Shown: piece after piece, positions 46,902 through 55,734 of the stretch
Layout: every line of letters begins with the position of its first letter
Numbering within the stretch: position 1 is the first letter of the stretch
NCBI RefSeq assembly: GCF_002973595.1
Contig: NZ_PVEO01000009.1
Span: forward strand, 81,209-145,208
From: Jejuia pallidilutea
GTDB lineage: Bacteria > Bacteroidota > Bacteroidia > Flavobacteriales > Flavobacteriaceae
Direction: 5' to 3'
DNA length: 64,000 nucleotides
Notes under the pieces: model-generated
What the model was told of the DNA's origin: nothing
Databases searched by the model: none
The model's input: the letters and a program-made list of their open reading frames with translations, nothing else
Program-made: the position numbers and the translations under genes

Positions 46902-47327
46902 ATGAAACCTATTCAACCTTTTCACTTAGCTATTCCCGTTCATAACCTTATTGAATGTAGGGCCTTTTACAGAGATATTTTAGGTTGTGAAGAAGGCCGA
47001 AGTAGCGACCATTGGGTAGATTTTAATTTCTTCGGGCATCAATTAGTAATTCATTATAAACCAAAAGAAGAAACTAAAAACTTGCATACTAATGCTGTTG
47101 ATGGAAAAGATGTTCCTGTACCGCATTTTGGGGTAGTTTTACCTTGGGAAACATTTCACAATTTTGCTGAGCAATTAAAAAGCAAGACTATAGAATTTGT
47201 TATTGAACCTTACGTAAGATTTGAAGGTTTGGTTGGCGAACAAGCTACTATGTTTTTTTATGACCCTTCCGGAAATGCTTTAGAGTTTAAGGCTTTTAAA
47301 GATATGTCGCAACTGTTTGCTAATTAG
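46902..47327 (+). CDS. VOC/glyoxalase family dioxygenase-like protein
   Basis: A 141-aa protein with the vicinal-oxygen-chelate pattern: [20 protein letters not shown] at the start (His8), [16 protein letters not shown] (about 37-52), [13 protein letters not shown] and a terminal [10 protein letters not shown] (Glu130). It is the glyoxalase/fosfomycin-resistance superfamily; substrate unknown. It follows rluF by 1 nt and is likely co-transcribed with the cupin-hydrolase-rluF group. Confidence 0.85.
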   Translation: MKPIQPFHLAIPVHNLIECRAFYRDILGCEEGRSSDHWVDFNFFGHQLVIHYKPKEETKNLHTNAVDGKDVPVPHFGVVLPWETFHNFAEQLKSKTIEFVIEPYVRFEGLVGEQATMFFYDPSGNALEFKAFKDMSQLFAN

Positions 47328-47334
47328 TTGTTTT

Positions 47335-47861
47335 TGTTTTTTCTCTGAAAGATAAAAAGGCAGATAAATCAATAAAAAATAATGGATTATTATGATTTAA
47401 CAAATTATAATATACCATGGCCTTTCTCCAAAATAATCCAATAGAGATGTGGATTTAGATTTTTCGTTCAAATGGCAATAATTAGCATCTAGAATATAGT
47501 TTACAATTATTACTAAAAACAATGTAAACTTGTAAGGCAAAAACTATTTGAACACATTTTTAAAATTTGGCCGCATATTAAGTACAATTGCTACATAAAA
47601 GATAACAAGAAGTAAGCCTAAATGTATTATCCAATATCTTAGGAATTCAAAACCTAAATATGCCTTGGCTAGACCTGGTGTTATTACACCTTTTGCAATA
47701 GCTGCAATGATTGCTGATTTACAGATAATTTAAACTTAGAACACCTAATTAAAGTCACAGAAAACATTAACGCAACCATAATTGTAAGTACGTGAGATGC
47801 ATTAACAATAGTTACAGTACCCTTTAAAAATGTTGTATTAAAAACAAAAAGGCTCTTGTTG
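47335..47861 (-). pseudogene. Decayed YwaF/TIGR02206 family membrane protein gene
   Basis: Three fragments of one membrane-protein family are readable in order on the minus strand. First, an N-terminal piece (47720-47861) reads LFVFNTTFLKGTVTIVNASH. Then a shifted frame gives IAKGVITPGLAKAYLGFEF and RYWIIHLGLLLVIFYVAIVL and stops at TAG 47544-47546. Last, IIVNYILDANYCHLNEKSKS then TSLLDYFGERPWYIIIC ends at a premature TAA (47397-47399), after which the frame still reads a hydrophobic tail (IIIHYFLLIYLPFYLS). The NYcyL..K..SLLDyFG..PWYI block is the family C-terminal signature. Roughly 60 codons of the middle are missing. Fills most of the 47328-48088 gap. Confidence 0.75.
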
Positions 47862-48088
47862 CAATTTAATTAAATTTACTTTTATCTTTTTAGAGTTTCG
47901 CCTTTGCTTCAAAAGCATATTGCATTTACATCTTTGCTTTTTTAATGCCTTACTCAATCCCATCCTAATCAAATATAAAGTCATTACAACCGTATATTGT
48001 TTCAAACACACCGAAAAAACATTCTCTATACCATGAATTAAATAGTACTTCTATTTTGGCGTTTTATTAACCCAAAAACACATTAAAA

Positions 48089-49726
48089 ATGAAAAAACAA
48101 CTACTTATTTTAACTACTCTATTTATTTCAGTCATAGGGTATTCTCAAACGTTTTTTGTTCAGGACACAAATGGCAATATGTTAAGGTATAGTGTAACAT
48201 CAAGCAATACGGTATCTCTTATTACAGGAAGTACAATTAATAATACAAGTGTTGCAATACATGCATCTGTTACAAATGGTGGAACAACATATAGCGTTAC
48301 CAGTCTTGGTAGTAACGCCCTTAGCGGTACGGCTACAGCTAATGTTAGTATACCAAATACAGTAACAAGTATTGAACAAGGGGCTTTTAACAATGCAAAT
48401 TTAACCTCTGTAGTTTTACCTAGCAACTTACAAACTATTGGTGATTTTGCCTTTGGTAGCAACCAATTAACAGGGCTTACAATACCTAGTAATGTTACCA
48501 GTATTGGTAGTGGAGCATTTAGGGACAATAATGGTTTAACCTCCGTTACAGTGCTAGCAACCGTACCACCTACCATTACAACTGCAAACAATCTAAATGA
48601 TACTTTTTATGATACCGCAACTCAAAACCGTGGCGATATAGATCTAATAATCCCCGCGGGAACAAGCGCTGCCTATACAACAGATCCTGGAGCGTTATGG
48701 ACAGGTTTTAATAGCGTTACAGAAAATTTAAATACTGGCGATACTTATGTTTACAATTTTATTACTTATGAAGTGATTTCCGTTGCAAACAGTACTGTTA
48801 AAGTTATAGGTTATAATTTCTCAGGTGGATCAGTACTTAATATTCCCGCAACCATACCAAATGGTTTGATAACATATACTGTTACAGAAATAGGAAACAA
48901 TGTGTCGATTGGAAATACCGTCAATACTGCTAACAATATTACCGCACTTACAATACCAAATACTGTAACAAGTATTGGGACTTTTGCATTTCCTAATAAC
49001 AGTATAGAAACTCTTATAATTCCAGATAGTGTTGTTACCATTGCTAATGGTGCTTTTGCCAATAACTTAATAATGACTAGTCTTACACTGGGCAACAACC
49101 TAGAAACTATTGGAGAATTTGCCTTTAGATCTAGTAATCTTGGAAGTCTAGTTATTCCTAATAGTGTTACTAATATAGGTTCTTTAGCTTTCACCGATTG
49201 TGGATTGACCGACCTAGAATTAGGAACTGGGCTTCAAAGTATAGATGAATGGGCATTCTCTAATAATCCGTCGCTACAAACCATAAATTCTTTAGCAACG
49301 ACACCACCCACTATTGGTAGCGGATTTAATGAAACCTTTGGCAACCATATTAACTCAACGCAAGGAAGTACAGTATCATTTCGTGGCAACATAACTCTTA
49401 TTGTCCCTGATGGTACAGTTGGTGCCTATGCTACAGATCCAGGAGCTTTATGGACAGGTTTTAATTCGGTTGTAGAGAGCAGTACTTTAAGTACTTCTAA
49501 TTTTGAAATAGAAAACGATATCAAAATCATTTCAAGGTCTAATCAAATTCAAGTAAAGTATTCTAACAACTTAACGCTAGAAAACTTCGCTATCTACAGT
49601 ATGACTGGTGCAAAAGTTATGCAAGGGAATAAAAGCACAATTGAAACAGCTACACTTTCAAATGGTATTTATATTTTAGAATTAAAATTTAACGAAGGTA
49701 GAGTTGTAAAAAAGTTTACAAAGTAG
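48089..49726 (+). CDS. BspA-like (LRR_5) surface protein with T9SS sorting domain
   Basis: A 545-aa protein with signal peptide 1-19 (IGYSQ). The body is of BspA-type leucine-rich repeats (SIPNTVTSIEQGAFNNANLT, SIGSGAFRDN, TIGEFAFRSSNLGSLVIPNS), interrupted by two copies of a GDIDLIIPAGTSAAYTTDPG/GNITLIVPDGTVGAYATDPG strand. The C-terminus (SNFEIENDIKIIS to VVKKFTK) is a T9SS sorting domain. BspA-like proteins bind host or matrix proteins in other genera; here adhesion is inferred. It stands 82 bp before the kinase inverted repeat. Confidence 0.9.
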   Translation: MKKQLLILTTLFISVIGYSQTFFVQDTNGNMLRYSVTSSNTVSLITGSTINNTSVAIHASVTNGGTTYSVTSLGSNALSGTATANVSIPNTVTSIEQGAFNNANLTSVVLPSNLQTIGDFAFGSNQLTGLTIPSNVTSIGSGAFRDNNGLTSVTVLATVPPTITTANNLNDTFYDTATQNRGDIDLIIPAGTSAAYTTDPGALWTGFNSVTENLNTGDTYVYNFITYEVISVANSTVKVIGYNFSGGSVLNIPATIPNGLITYTVTEIGNNVSIGNTVNTANNITALTIPNTVTSIGTFAFPNNSIETLIIPDSVVTIANGAFANNLIMTSLTLGNNLETIGEFAFRSSNLGSLVIPNSVTNIGSLAFTDCGLTDLELGTGLQSIDEWAFSNNPSLQTINSLATTPPTIGSGFNETFGNHINSTQGSTVSFRGNITLIVPDGTVGAYATDPGALWTGFNSVVESSTLSTSNFEIENDIKIISRSNQIQVKYSNNLTLENFAIYSMTGAKVMQGNKSTIETATLSNGIYILELKFNEGRVVKKFTK

Positions 49727-49769
49727 ACGGGTATGAACTCTTAACCTTTTTAGGGTTATCTGTTTTTTT

Positions 49770-49808
49770 ACTAACCGTAAGCATTTTACCTAATGGCTTA
49801 CGGTTAGT
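49770..49808. repeat. Perfect 13-bp inverted repeat upstream of the TPR kinase
   Basis: ACTAACCGTAAGC (49770-49782) and GCTTACGGTTAGT (49796-49808) flank a 13-nt AT-rich loop. A T run lies 5' of it, not 3', so it does not look like a terminator of the 48089 gene; it may act as an operator or a transcript hairpin about 45 nt before the kinase ATG. Confidence 0.5.
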
Positions 49809-49852
49809 TGTTAAATATATTGTTAATTAGCGTTTTGTTCATTTCGCCTAAT

Positions 49853-52027
49853 ATGAAAATCATTCACACAACTATCATCTTTCTCTTTTTTATATGTACT
49901 AAGGTTGGTTTATCACAAAATATTCAAATAGATAGTCTAAAAGCAGAATTACAGAATCGTAAAGAAAAAGATACTACGTATTTAAAACTATTGATCAACT
50001 TAGCTGATTTACACGTTAAAAAAAATTTAAATAGCACCCTAAATTATGCAGAACAGTCAATAATTCTTTCAGATTCATTAGGAGCACTAAAAGAAAAAGC
50101 CCGAAGTTTTCATATTAAAGGAATTGCTATAGCTAGACACTTAAGTCTTAACGAAGGTTTACCATATTATCTTAAAGCAGCTGAGTTGTATAAAACTTTG
50201 AATTACAAGCGTGGTTCAGCATTGTGTTATAATAATTTGGGTATTGCCTACTTTAATAATGGAGATTATAACCTTGCAATTGAATATTACTCGAAAGCAG
50301 CTAAGCTCCGTGAGGAGATTGGATTAACTAATGGTTATATTAAAGCTTTATTTTATATCGGTTTAGCTTATGGTGAAAAGGGAGATTATCATGGTGCTGT
50401 TGAAAATTTTAAAAAAGGACTTAAAGCAAGTGAAGACAATAACAATTTAAAACAAGCTTCCAAATGTCTTACAGCTTTAGGCAATGTTTATAGCCATCAA
50501 GGAAACTATCCTCTTGCGCTTGAGTATCATAATAGAGCGCTGGCAATTGCAAAAAAAGAAAAAGATGATATAAGTATAAGTGATGCATTAATGTCTATTG
50601 GCAATGTTCATATAAGACTTGAAAATTTTAATAAAGCAATAGAATTGCATAGTGAAGCTTTAAAGATTTCAAAGAATAACAATGATAAAAATACTGCAAG
50701 TATTCTAAATAATTTGGGCGAGATCTATATGAGTAAGAAAAATTATAAAAAAGCCCATACGCTTTTTAATGAAGCTTTAACTAAATTTTCCACGAAAGGA
50801 AATGTGGGTATCTGTCTAAATAATATCGCAAACGTTTATTTAGCAGAAAAAGAATATGATACTGCATTGCAAAAATTTGAAAAAGCAAAACAAATATGTT
50901 TAAGCGTTGAAAACCAAAGAGGTTTATGTGATTCATTTTTAGGTATAGCCCAGGTTTATTTTTTGAAAAAAAAGTATGATAAAGCTCTTAGTTATGCTTT
51001 AAAGAGTAGAGATCTTTCGAAGAAACTTGAACTTGTGGACGTACAAAAAAATGGACAACAATTGCTTTCAAAAATTTATGAAAAAAAAGGATTACACAAA
51101 AAAGCCCTTGAAAGTTATCAACAATACAAAATATTAAATGACAGCCTTTTCAATAAAAAAAATATCGAAAAATTAGCCCAATTAGAGGCTGATTATAAAT
51201 ACAAACAAGCACTAGACTCTGCAAATATCAGAGAACTAGAGTTAACGAACACCGTAAGTGAAACCAATAAAAATTTGGTAAAAACACAGCGCAATTACTT
51301 ATGGGCTGTTATTGGGGTACTTTTAATTTCTATGGTATTAGGTTCGGTTATTTTTTATCAAAAATTGAATCATGCCAAGTCCAAAACGCAACGTATAATT
51401 ACAGAACAAAAACTACTACGCTCTCAGATGACACCTCACTTCATCTTTAATTCATTATCAGTACTACAAGGTATGATTTTGAATAAAGAAGAAAAGAAAT
51501 CCGTTAGTTATTTATCAAAATTTTCGAAATTAATGCGAATTACTTTAGAAAACTCAAGAGATAAACTAGTTTTGCTATCTCATGAGCTATTTGCAGTAGA
51601 ACATTATTTATCCCTTCAGAATTTGGAAAATGAAACCTATCAATATAATATTACAGTTAATGATAGTATTGATAGTAATACATTTCTAGTGCCGCCCATG
51701 CTTATTCAACCTTTTGTTGAAAATGCGATAGAGCACGCATTTAAGAACCAACAAGAGACTAAAAGTATCGCTATTAATTTAAATTATTCTAACGAAAACC
51801 TAATTTGCACCATTACTGATAACGGTATTGGCATAGATACCCAAAAAGGTGTTAAAAATGGAAATAAAATATCTTTGTCTACGGCTATAACTTCAGAAAG
51901 ATTAAAAATAATATCTAAGGACTTAAACGTAAAAGGTTGGGTAACTATTGAAGATAGACAAAAATACGAAGCCCAAGGCACCTTGGTAACTTTGGTAATT
52001 CCGTATAAATTAGTTGAAGCGCAATGA
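49853..52027 (+). CDS. TPR sensor histidine kinase (LytS/HPK7 family)
   Basis: A 724-aa protein: signal-like N-terminus (about 1-22), tetratricopeptide repeats from about 25 to 430 (ALCYNNLGIAYFNNGDYNLA and further units), a coiled linker, one membrane helix near 482-502, then the histidine kinase with His529 in QMTPHFIFNSL and an ATPase domain (IQPFVENAIEHAF, TDNGIGID). The periplasmic TPR suggests sensing of a protein or peptide. ATG 49853 is used; the TTG at 49808 gives only noncoding-looking residues and falls in the inverted repeat. Overlaps the response-regulator gene by 4 nt. Confidence 0.92.
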   Translation: MKIIHTTIIFLFFICTKVGLSQNIQIDSLKAELQNRKEKDTTYLKLLINLADLHVKKNLNSTLNYAEQSIILSDSLGALKEKARSFHIKGIAIARHLSLNEGLPYYLKAAELYKTLNYKRGSALCYNNLGIAYFNNGDYNLAIEYYSKAAKLREEIGLTNGYIKALFYIGLAYGEKGDYHGAVENFKKGLKASEDNNNLKQASKCLTALGNVYSHQGNYPLALEYHNRALAIAKKEKDDISISDALMSIGNVHIRLENFNKAIELHSEALKISKNNNDKNTASILNNLGEIYMSKKNYKKAHTLFNEALTKFSTKGNVGICLNNIANVYLAEKEYDTALQKFEKAKQICLSVENQRGLCDSFLGIAQVYFLKKKYDKALSYALKSRDLSKKLELVDVQKNGQQLLSKIYEKKGLHKKALESYQQYKILNDSLFNKKNIEKLAQLEADYKYKQALDSANIRELELTNTVSETNKNLVKTQRNYLWAVIGVLLISMVLGSVIFYQKLNHAKSKTQRIITEQKLLRSQMTPHFIFNSLSVLQGMILNKEEKKSVSYLSKFSKLMRITLENSRDKLVLLSHELFAVEHYLSLQNLENETYQYNITVNDSIDSNTFLVPPMLIQPFVENAIEHAFKNQQETKSIAINLNYSNENLICTITDNGIGIDTQKGVKNGNKISLSTAITSERLKIISKDLNVKGWVTIEDRQKYEAQGTLVTLVIPYKLVEAQ

Positions 52028-52767
52028 AAGCACTTATTGTAGAAGATAAAGCATATATAAGAAAAGGGCTTCTTAGCCTACTGCAACTTATAGATGCAGA
52101 AATAGATGTTTTGGGTGAATGTAGCAATGTTAAAGATGCTGTTACTGTTGCAAATGCCTGCAAGCCTGAATTAATTTTTTTGGACATTAACCTTACGGAT
52201 GGTACTGGTTTTGACTTTTTAGAGCAAACCGAACATCTAAGTTTTAAAGTCATTTTTATAACAGCCTACGAAGAATATGCGCTTAAAGCCTTAAAATCTG
52301 GAGCGATAGATTATATCCTAAAACCATTGGATATTGAGGAACTAACAAGTGCAATTCAGAAAGTTGAAAATATTACAGTAGAAGAGCAAAAACAACGTAT
52401 AGAAGCTACTAAAAACGTTTGGAAACCCAACGATTCTAAGCTTATATTATCGCTTCATGATAGTTTTCAAATAATAGATTTAGATGAATTACTTTTTTGT
52501 GAATCAGACAAAGGTTATACCACATTTTACTGTAGTGATAATAAAAAATATGTAGTTTCAAAAACCCTAAAAGAGTTTGAAGAACGGCTTACGCAAACTA
52601 ACTTTACACGTCCTCATCAGTCGTTTATTGTGAATTTAAAATTTATAGATAAATACGATAAATCTGGTGTGATTTATTTAAAAAATGGGAAGAAAATACC
52701 TGTATCTTCTAGAAAAAAAGAACACTTTTTAAGTGCCCTTTTAAATTGGAATAATTCTAAAATTTAA
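52024..52767 (+). CDS. LytTR-family response regulator
   Basis: A 247-aa regulator: receiver domain 1-115 with Glu7/Asp8, phospho-acceptor Asp54 (LIFLDINLTDG), Thr80 and Lys100 (DYILKP), and a LytTR DNA-binding domain about 145-245 (LLFCESDKGYTTFYCSDNKK, RPHQSFIVNLKFI). Cognate partner of the TPR kinase, with which it shares a 4-nt ATGA overlap. LytTR proteins bind tandem direct repeats about 20 bp apart. Convergent with folD, 3 bp away. Confidence 0.93.
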   Translation: MKALIVEDKAYIRKGLLSLLQLIDAEIDVLGECSNVKDAVTVANACKPELIFLDINLTDGTGFDFLEQTEHLSFKVIFITAYEEYALKALKSGAIDYILKPLDIEELTSAIQKVENITVEEQKQRIEATKNVWKPNDSKLILSLHDSFQIIDLDELLFCESDKGYTTFYCSDNKKYVVSKTLKEFEERLTQTNFTRPHQSFIVNLKFIDKYDKSGVIYLKNGKKIPVSSRKKEHFLSALLNWNNSKI

Positions 52768-52770
52768 ACC

Positions 52771-53646
52771 CTATGCGTGGCGTTCTCTAGCAAGTAAGGT
52801 GTTTTTTAACAACATAGCAATCGTCATAGGGCCAACACCACCTGGTACCGGGGTAATATAACTTGCCTTTTTACTTACACTTTCAAAATGTACATCACCA
52901 GCAAGCCTATATCCGTTCTTTTTCGTAGCATCTGGTACGCGTGTGATACCAACATCTATAATTACAACATCTTCTTTTACCATATCGCCCGTTAAAAATT
53001 CTGAAATACCAATAGCAGCTATAATTATATCAGCGCCTTTAGTAATTTCCTTTAAATTTTTAGAACGGCTATGAACCACTGTAACCGTGGCATCGCCTGC
53101 GGGTCGTTTTTGGCTCATTAAAATACTCATAGGGCGGCCAACAATGTGGCTTCTACCCATAACTACTACATTTTTTCCTGAAGTTTCTATTTGGTAACGT
53201 TCTAAAAGTTCCATAATGCCATATGGTGTGGCTGGTAAAAACGTTGGTAAATCTAACGCCATTCTACCTACGTTTGTAGGATGAAATCCATCTACATCTT
53301 TGTCTGGATCTATCGCCATCAGTACTTTTTGCTCATCAATTTGCTCTGGTAACGGTAACTGCACAATAAAACCATCTATAGCATCATCTGTGTTTAGCTG
53401 ATGAATTTTTTCAAGCAGTTCTTCTTCTGTAGTATACTCTGGCAATTCAATAAGTGTAGACTTAAAACCAATACGCTCGCAAGCTTTTACTTTAGCGCCA
53501 ACGTAAGTCATGCTTGCACCATCCGACCCCACCAAAATTGCAGCTAAGTGTGGTACTTTTTCTCCTTTAGAAATCATGGATTGTACATGCTCCGCAATTT
53601 CGTTTTTTATGTCGTTACTTACTTTTTTACCGTCTAAAATTGTCAT
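52771..53646 (-). CDS. folD: Methylenetetrahydrofolate dehydrogenase/cyclohydrolase FolD
   Basis: A 291-aa bifunctional enzyme with [18 protein letters not shown] (Lys near 53-57), [24 protein letters not shown] and the NADP-binding [17 protein letters not shown], then [19 protein letters not shown] at the end. It interconverts 5,10-methylene-, methenyl- and 10-formyl-THF. Start ATG at 53646; a short repeat-rich spacer separates it from ffh upstream. Confidence 0.97.
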   Translation of the reverse strand: MTILDGKKVSNDIKNEIAEHVQSMISKGEKVPHLAAILVGSDGASMTYVGAKVKACERIGFKSTLIELPEYTTEEELLEKIHQLNTDDAIDGFIVQLPLPEQIDEQKVLMAIDPDKDVDGFHPTNVGRMALDLPTFLPATPYGIMELLERYQIETSGKNVVVMGRSHIVGRPMSILMSQKRPAGDATVTVVHSRSKNLKEITKGADIIIAAIGISEFLTGDMVKEDVVIIDVGITRVPDATKKNGYRLAGDVHFESVSKKASYITPVPGGVGPMTIAMLLKNTLLARERHA

Positions 53647-53658
53647 ATTTATATTTCT

Positions 53659-53748
53659 CGCAAAGGCGCAGAGACGCCAAGTTTAAATCTATATTTTTCT
53701 TAGATGCTGAAACAAGTTCAGCATGACACTTCTAACTTCTAACTTCTA
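53659..53748. repeat. Cluster of short intergenic repeat words after ffh
   Basis: CGCAAAGGCGCAGAGACGCC (53659-53678) is a sequence I have seen between genes in many Bacteroidota. ATGCTGAA / TTCAGCAT (53704-53711 and 53717-53724) forms a hairpin with loop ACAAG. Three ACTTCTA copies (53728-53748) follow and match the repeat near 23528. They lie between folD and ffh. Confidence 0.5.
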
Positions 53749-53754
53749 ACTAGA

Positions 53755-55083
53755 TTAACGCATATTCTTCATCATCTGCATCATTTTTTTGCCCCCGCCA
53801 CCTTGCATCATCTTCATCATTTTGCTCATTTGGTTAAATTGCTTTAATAACTGATTTACCTCTTGAACAGACGTACCTGAACCTTTAGCAACACGCTTCT
53901 TTCTGCTGGCATTTAATACTGAAGGGTTTGAACGTTCTTTTGGCGTCATGGAATGGATAATGGCTTCTATTCCCTTAAAGGCATCATCATCAATATCTAT
54001 ATCTTTCATCATCTTTCCTGCACCTGGAATCATTCCAACAAGGTCTTTCATATTCCCCATTTTCTTGATTTGCTGTATTTGCTTTAAGAAATCATCAAAA
54101 CCAAACTGATTTTTCGCAATTTTCTTTTGCAATTTACGTGCTTCTTCCTCATCAAATTGCTCTTGGGCGCGTTCTACAAGCGATACCACATCACCCATTC
54201 CCAAAATACGATCTGCCATACGCGATGGGTAGAACACATCTATAGCTTCCATCTTCTCGCCAGTACCAATAAATTTTATTGGCTTATTAACAACCGATTT
54301 TATGGATATTGCTGCACCACCACGTGTATCACCATCTAATTTGGTAAGGATAACACCATCAAAATTTAAAATATCATTGAACGCCTTTGCTGTATTTACA
54401 GCATCCTGACCCGTCATGGAATCTACTACAAACAACGTTTCCTGAGGTTGAATAGCTTTGTGAATGTTCGAGATTTCGGTCATCATCGCCTCATCTACAG
54501 CTAAACGACCTGCGGTATCTATAATTACCACGTTATGTCCGTTTGCTTTTGCATGTGCAATACCTGCTTGTGCAATTGCAACAGGGTTATTATTGCCCTT
54601 ATCACTAAAAACCTCAACATTTATTTGATCTCCAACAATATGTAATTGGTCTATTGCTGCAGGACGGTAAACATCACAGGCAACCAATAAAGGTTTTTTA
54701 GTTTTTTTATTTTTTAAATAATTGGCAAGCTTTCCTGAAAATGTTGTTTTACCAGAACCCTGTAAACCAGACATTAAAATAACACTTGGTGTACCAGAAA
54801 GGTTTATACCTTCGGCATCGCCACCCATTAATTCGGTAAGTTCGTCCTTAACAATTTTAACCATTAATTGCCCTGGCTGCAATGTAGTTAATACGTTTTG
54901 GCCTAGAGCTTTTTCCTTTACTCGATTGGTAAATTCCTTGGCTATTTTAAAGTTAACATCGGCATCCAACAATGCACGTCTTACCTCTTTTAAGGTTTCT
55001 GCAACATTTACTTCGGTAATGCTTCCGTGCCCTTTTAATACATGTAAGGCTTTATCTAATTTATCACTTAAATTATTAAACAT
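53755..55083 (-). CDS. ffh: Signal recognition particle protein Ffh
   Basis: A 442-aa SRP54 protein: N domain 1-90, G domain with GLQGSGKTT (106-114), DTAGRL (about 190) and TKLDGDTRGGAA, and the M domain with a Met-rich C-terminus (about 300-442, ending MMQMMKNMR). It binds SRP RNA and signal peptides and pairs with FtsY (19112-20065). No SRP RNA gene was recognised in this window. ATG 55083; a CAAAAATA word at 55143-55150 (TATTTTTG) could be its -7 box. Confidence 0.97.
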   Translation of the reverse strand: MFNNLSDKLDKALHVLKGHGSITEVNVAETLKEVRRALLDADVNFKIAKEFTNRVKEKALGQNVLTTLQPGQLMVKIVKDELTELMGGDAEGINLSGTPSVILMSGLQGSGKTTFSGKLANYLKNKKTKKPLLVACDVYRPAAIDQLHIVGDQINVEVFSDKGNNNPVAIAQAGIAHAKANGHNVVIIDTAGRLAVDEAMMTEISNIHKAIQPQETLFVVDSMTGQDAVNTAKAFNDILNFDGVILTKLDGDTRGGAAISIKSVVNKPIKFIGTGEKMEAIDVFYPSRMADRILGMGDVVSLVERAQEQFDEEEARKLQKKIAKNQFGFDDFLKQIQQIKKMGNMKDLVGMIPGAGKMMKDIDIDDDAFKGIEAIIHSMTPKERSNPSVLNASRKKRVAKGSGTSVQEVNQLLKQFNQMSKMMKMMQGGGGKKMMQMMKNMR

Positions 55084-55303
55084 AATTTTTTAGTATTCTT
55101 TTGGCATTTTAAAAACCTGCCTGTTTTATTGGATTTAAGGTGCAAAAATAATGAAATATTTTGGTTTTACTGATTTGAATTAGGCTTTTACTTAAACTTA
55201 GTTTTGCCACAAAAACTATATGTTTTTAATACTTTAAACACTTAAAGATATTGTTAGTATTTCAAGATGATGGTATTTGATTTTGTGAGAAAAAAATTAT
55301 AAC

Positions 55304-55362
55304 TTCGTTTAACGACGGATATAAGTCATTAAAACAACGCATATCGGCTAGAGTTAAACGAA
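55304..55362. repeat. Inverted repeat resembling an attC site
   Basis: TTCGTTTAAC (55304-55313) and GTTAAACGAA (55353-55362) are perfect inverted repeats. GTTTAAC fits RYYYAAC and GTTAAAC fits GTTRRRY. GATAT (55318-55322) and ATATC (55341-55345) form an inner pair. At about 53 nt between the outer ends it is shorter than most attC sites, and no integrase or cassette gene is present, so this is only a resemblance. Confidence 0.25.
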
Positions 55363-55412
55363 CCCTTTCAAAAACAAAATACCTTTTGGAATTAAAACAT
55401 AAATTAGCTAAT

Positions 55413-55500
55413 ACACGCGCTAGGGATTGAGGCATTTGTTGAAGCTCTCCCGCCTTTTGCGGGAAGCGACTGCCGAAAGCCCGACCCTTGGGTAGCGCCC
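55413..55500 (-). repeat. Degenerate intergenic repeat element, copy 2
   Basis: Contains AGCGACTGCCGAAAGC (55465-55480), matching the copy at 20226, plus the hairpin CTCCCGCC-TTTT-GCGGGA (55446-55464). An open frame of 100 aa (55262-55564, minus) crosses it, but that is not thought to be a gene. Similar text occurs between genes of related genomes, from memory only. Confidence 0.5.
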
Positions 55501-55516
55501 AAATTATTAAAATAAA

Positions 55517-55545
55517 TGAAAAAAATCCCGCTAATAAGCGGGATT
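55517..55545 (-). terminator. Terminator hairpin of repeat-rich gap
   Basis: AATCCCGCT / AGCGGGATT with a 4-nt loop; T run on the minus strand. It stands as a second terminator behind the lipoprotein gene at 55735. It is directly followed by CCTGCT-TGCC-AGCAGG. Confidence 0.7.
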
Positions 55546-55623
55546 CCTGCTTGCCAGCAGGCAAGAGTTAAACCAACAAACTTGAGTACGCTTTTACAAA
55601 ACTTCTCAAGTTCGGGTTACACT

Positions 55624-55658
55624 AAAAAAAGGCTGCCAAATTTAATTTAGCAGCCTTT
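55624..55658 (-). terminator. Terminator of the 584-aa lipoprotein gene
   Basis: AAAGGCTGC / GCAGCCTTT around an AT-rich loop, followed by seven T on the minus strand. A further inverted repeat (GACATTTTAT at 55665-55674 and ATAAAATGTC at 55702-55711) lies between it and the stop codon. The rest of 55084-55734 holds no gene. Confidence 0.85.
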
Positions 55659-55734
55659 ATAAAGGACATTTTATGGGTTAACCAACCTACAAACCGTGTT
55701 TATAAAATGTCTCTTTATTAAACCAAAAGCAATT

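Noticed and set aside
49808..49852. TTG start for the TPR kinase giving a 739-aa protein
   Set aside because: The TTG starts inside the 13-bp inverted repeat, the extra residues look noncoding and ATG 49853 directly precedes the signal-like region.
55262..55564. Minus-strand open frame of 100 aa
   Set aside because: It covers the degenerate repeat copy, the terminator hairpin and the attC-like inverted repeat; the protein has no recognisable domain and the DNA is symmetric or repeat-derived.
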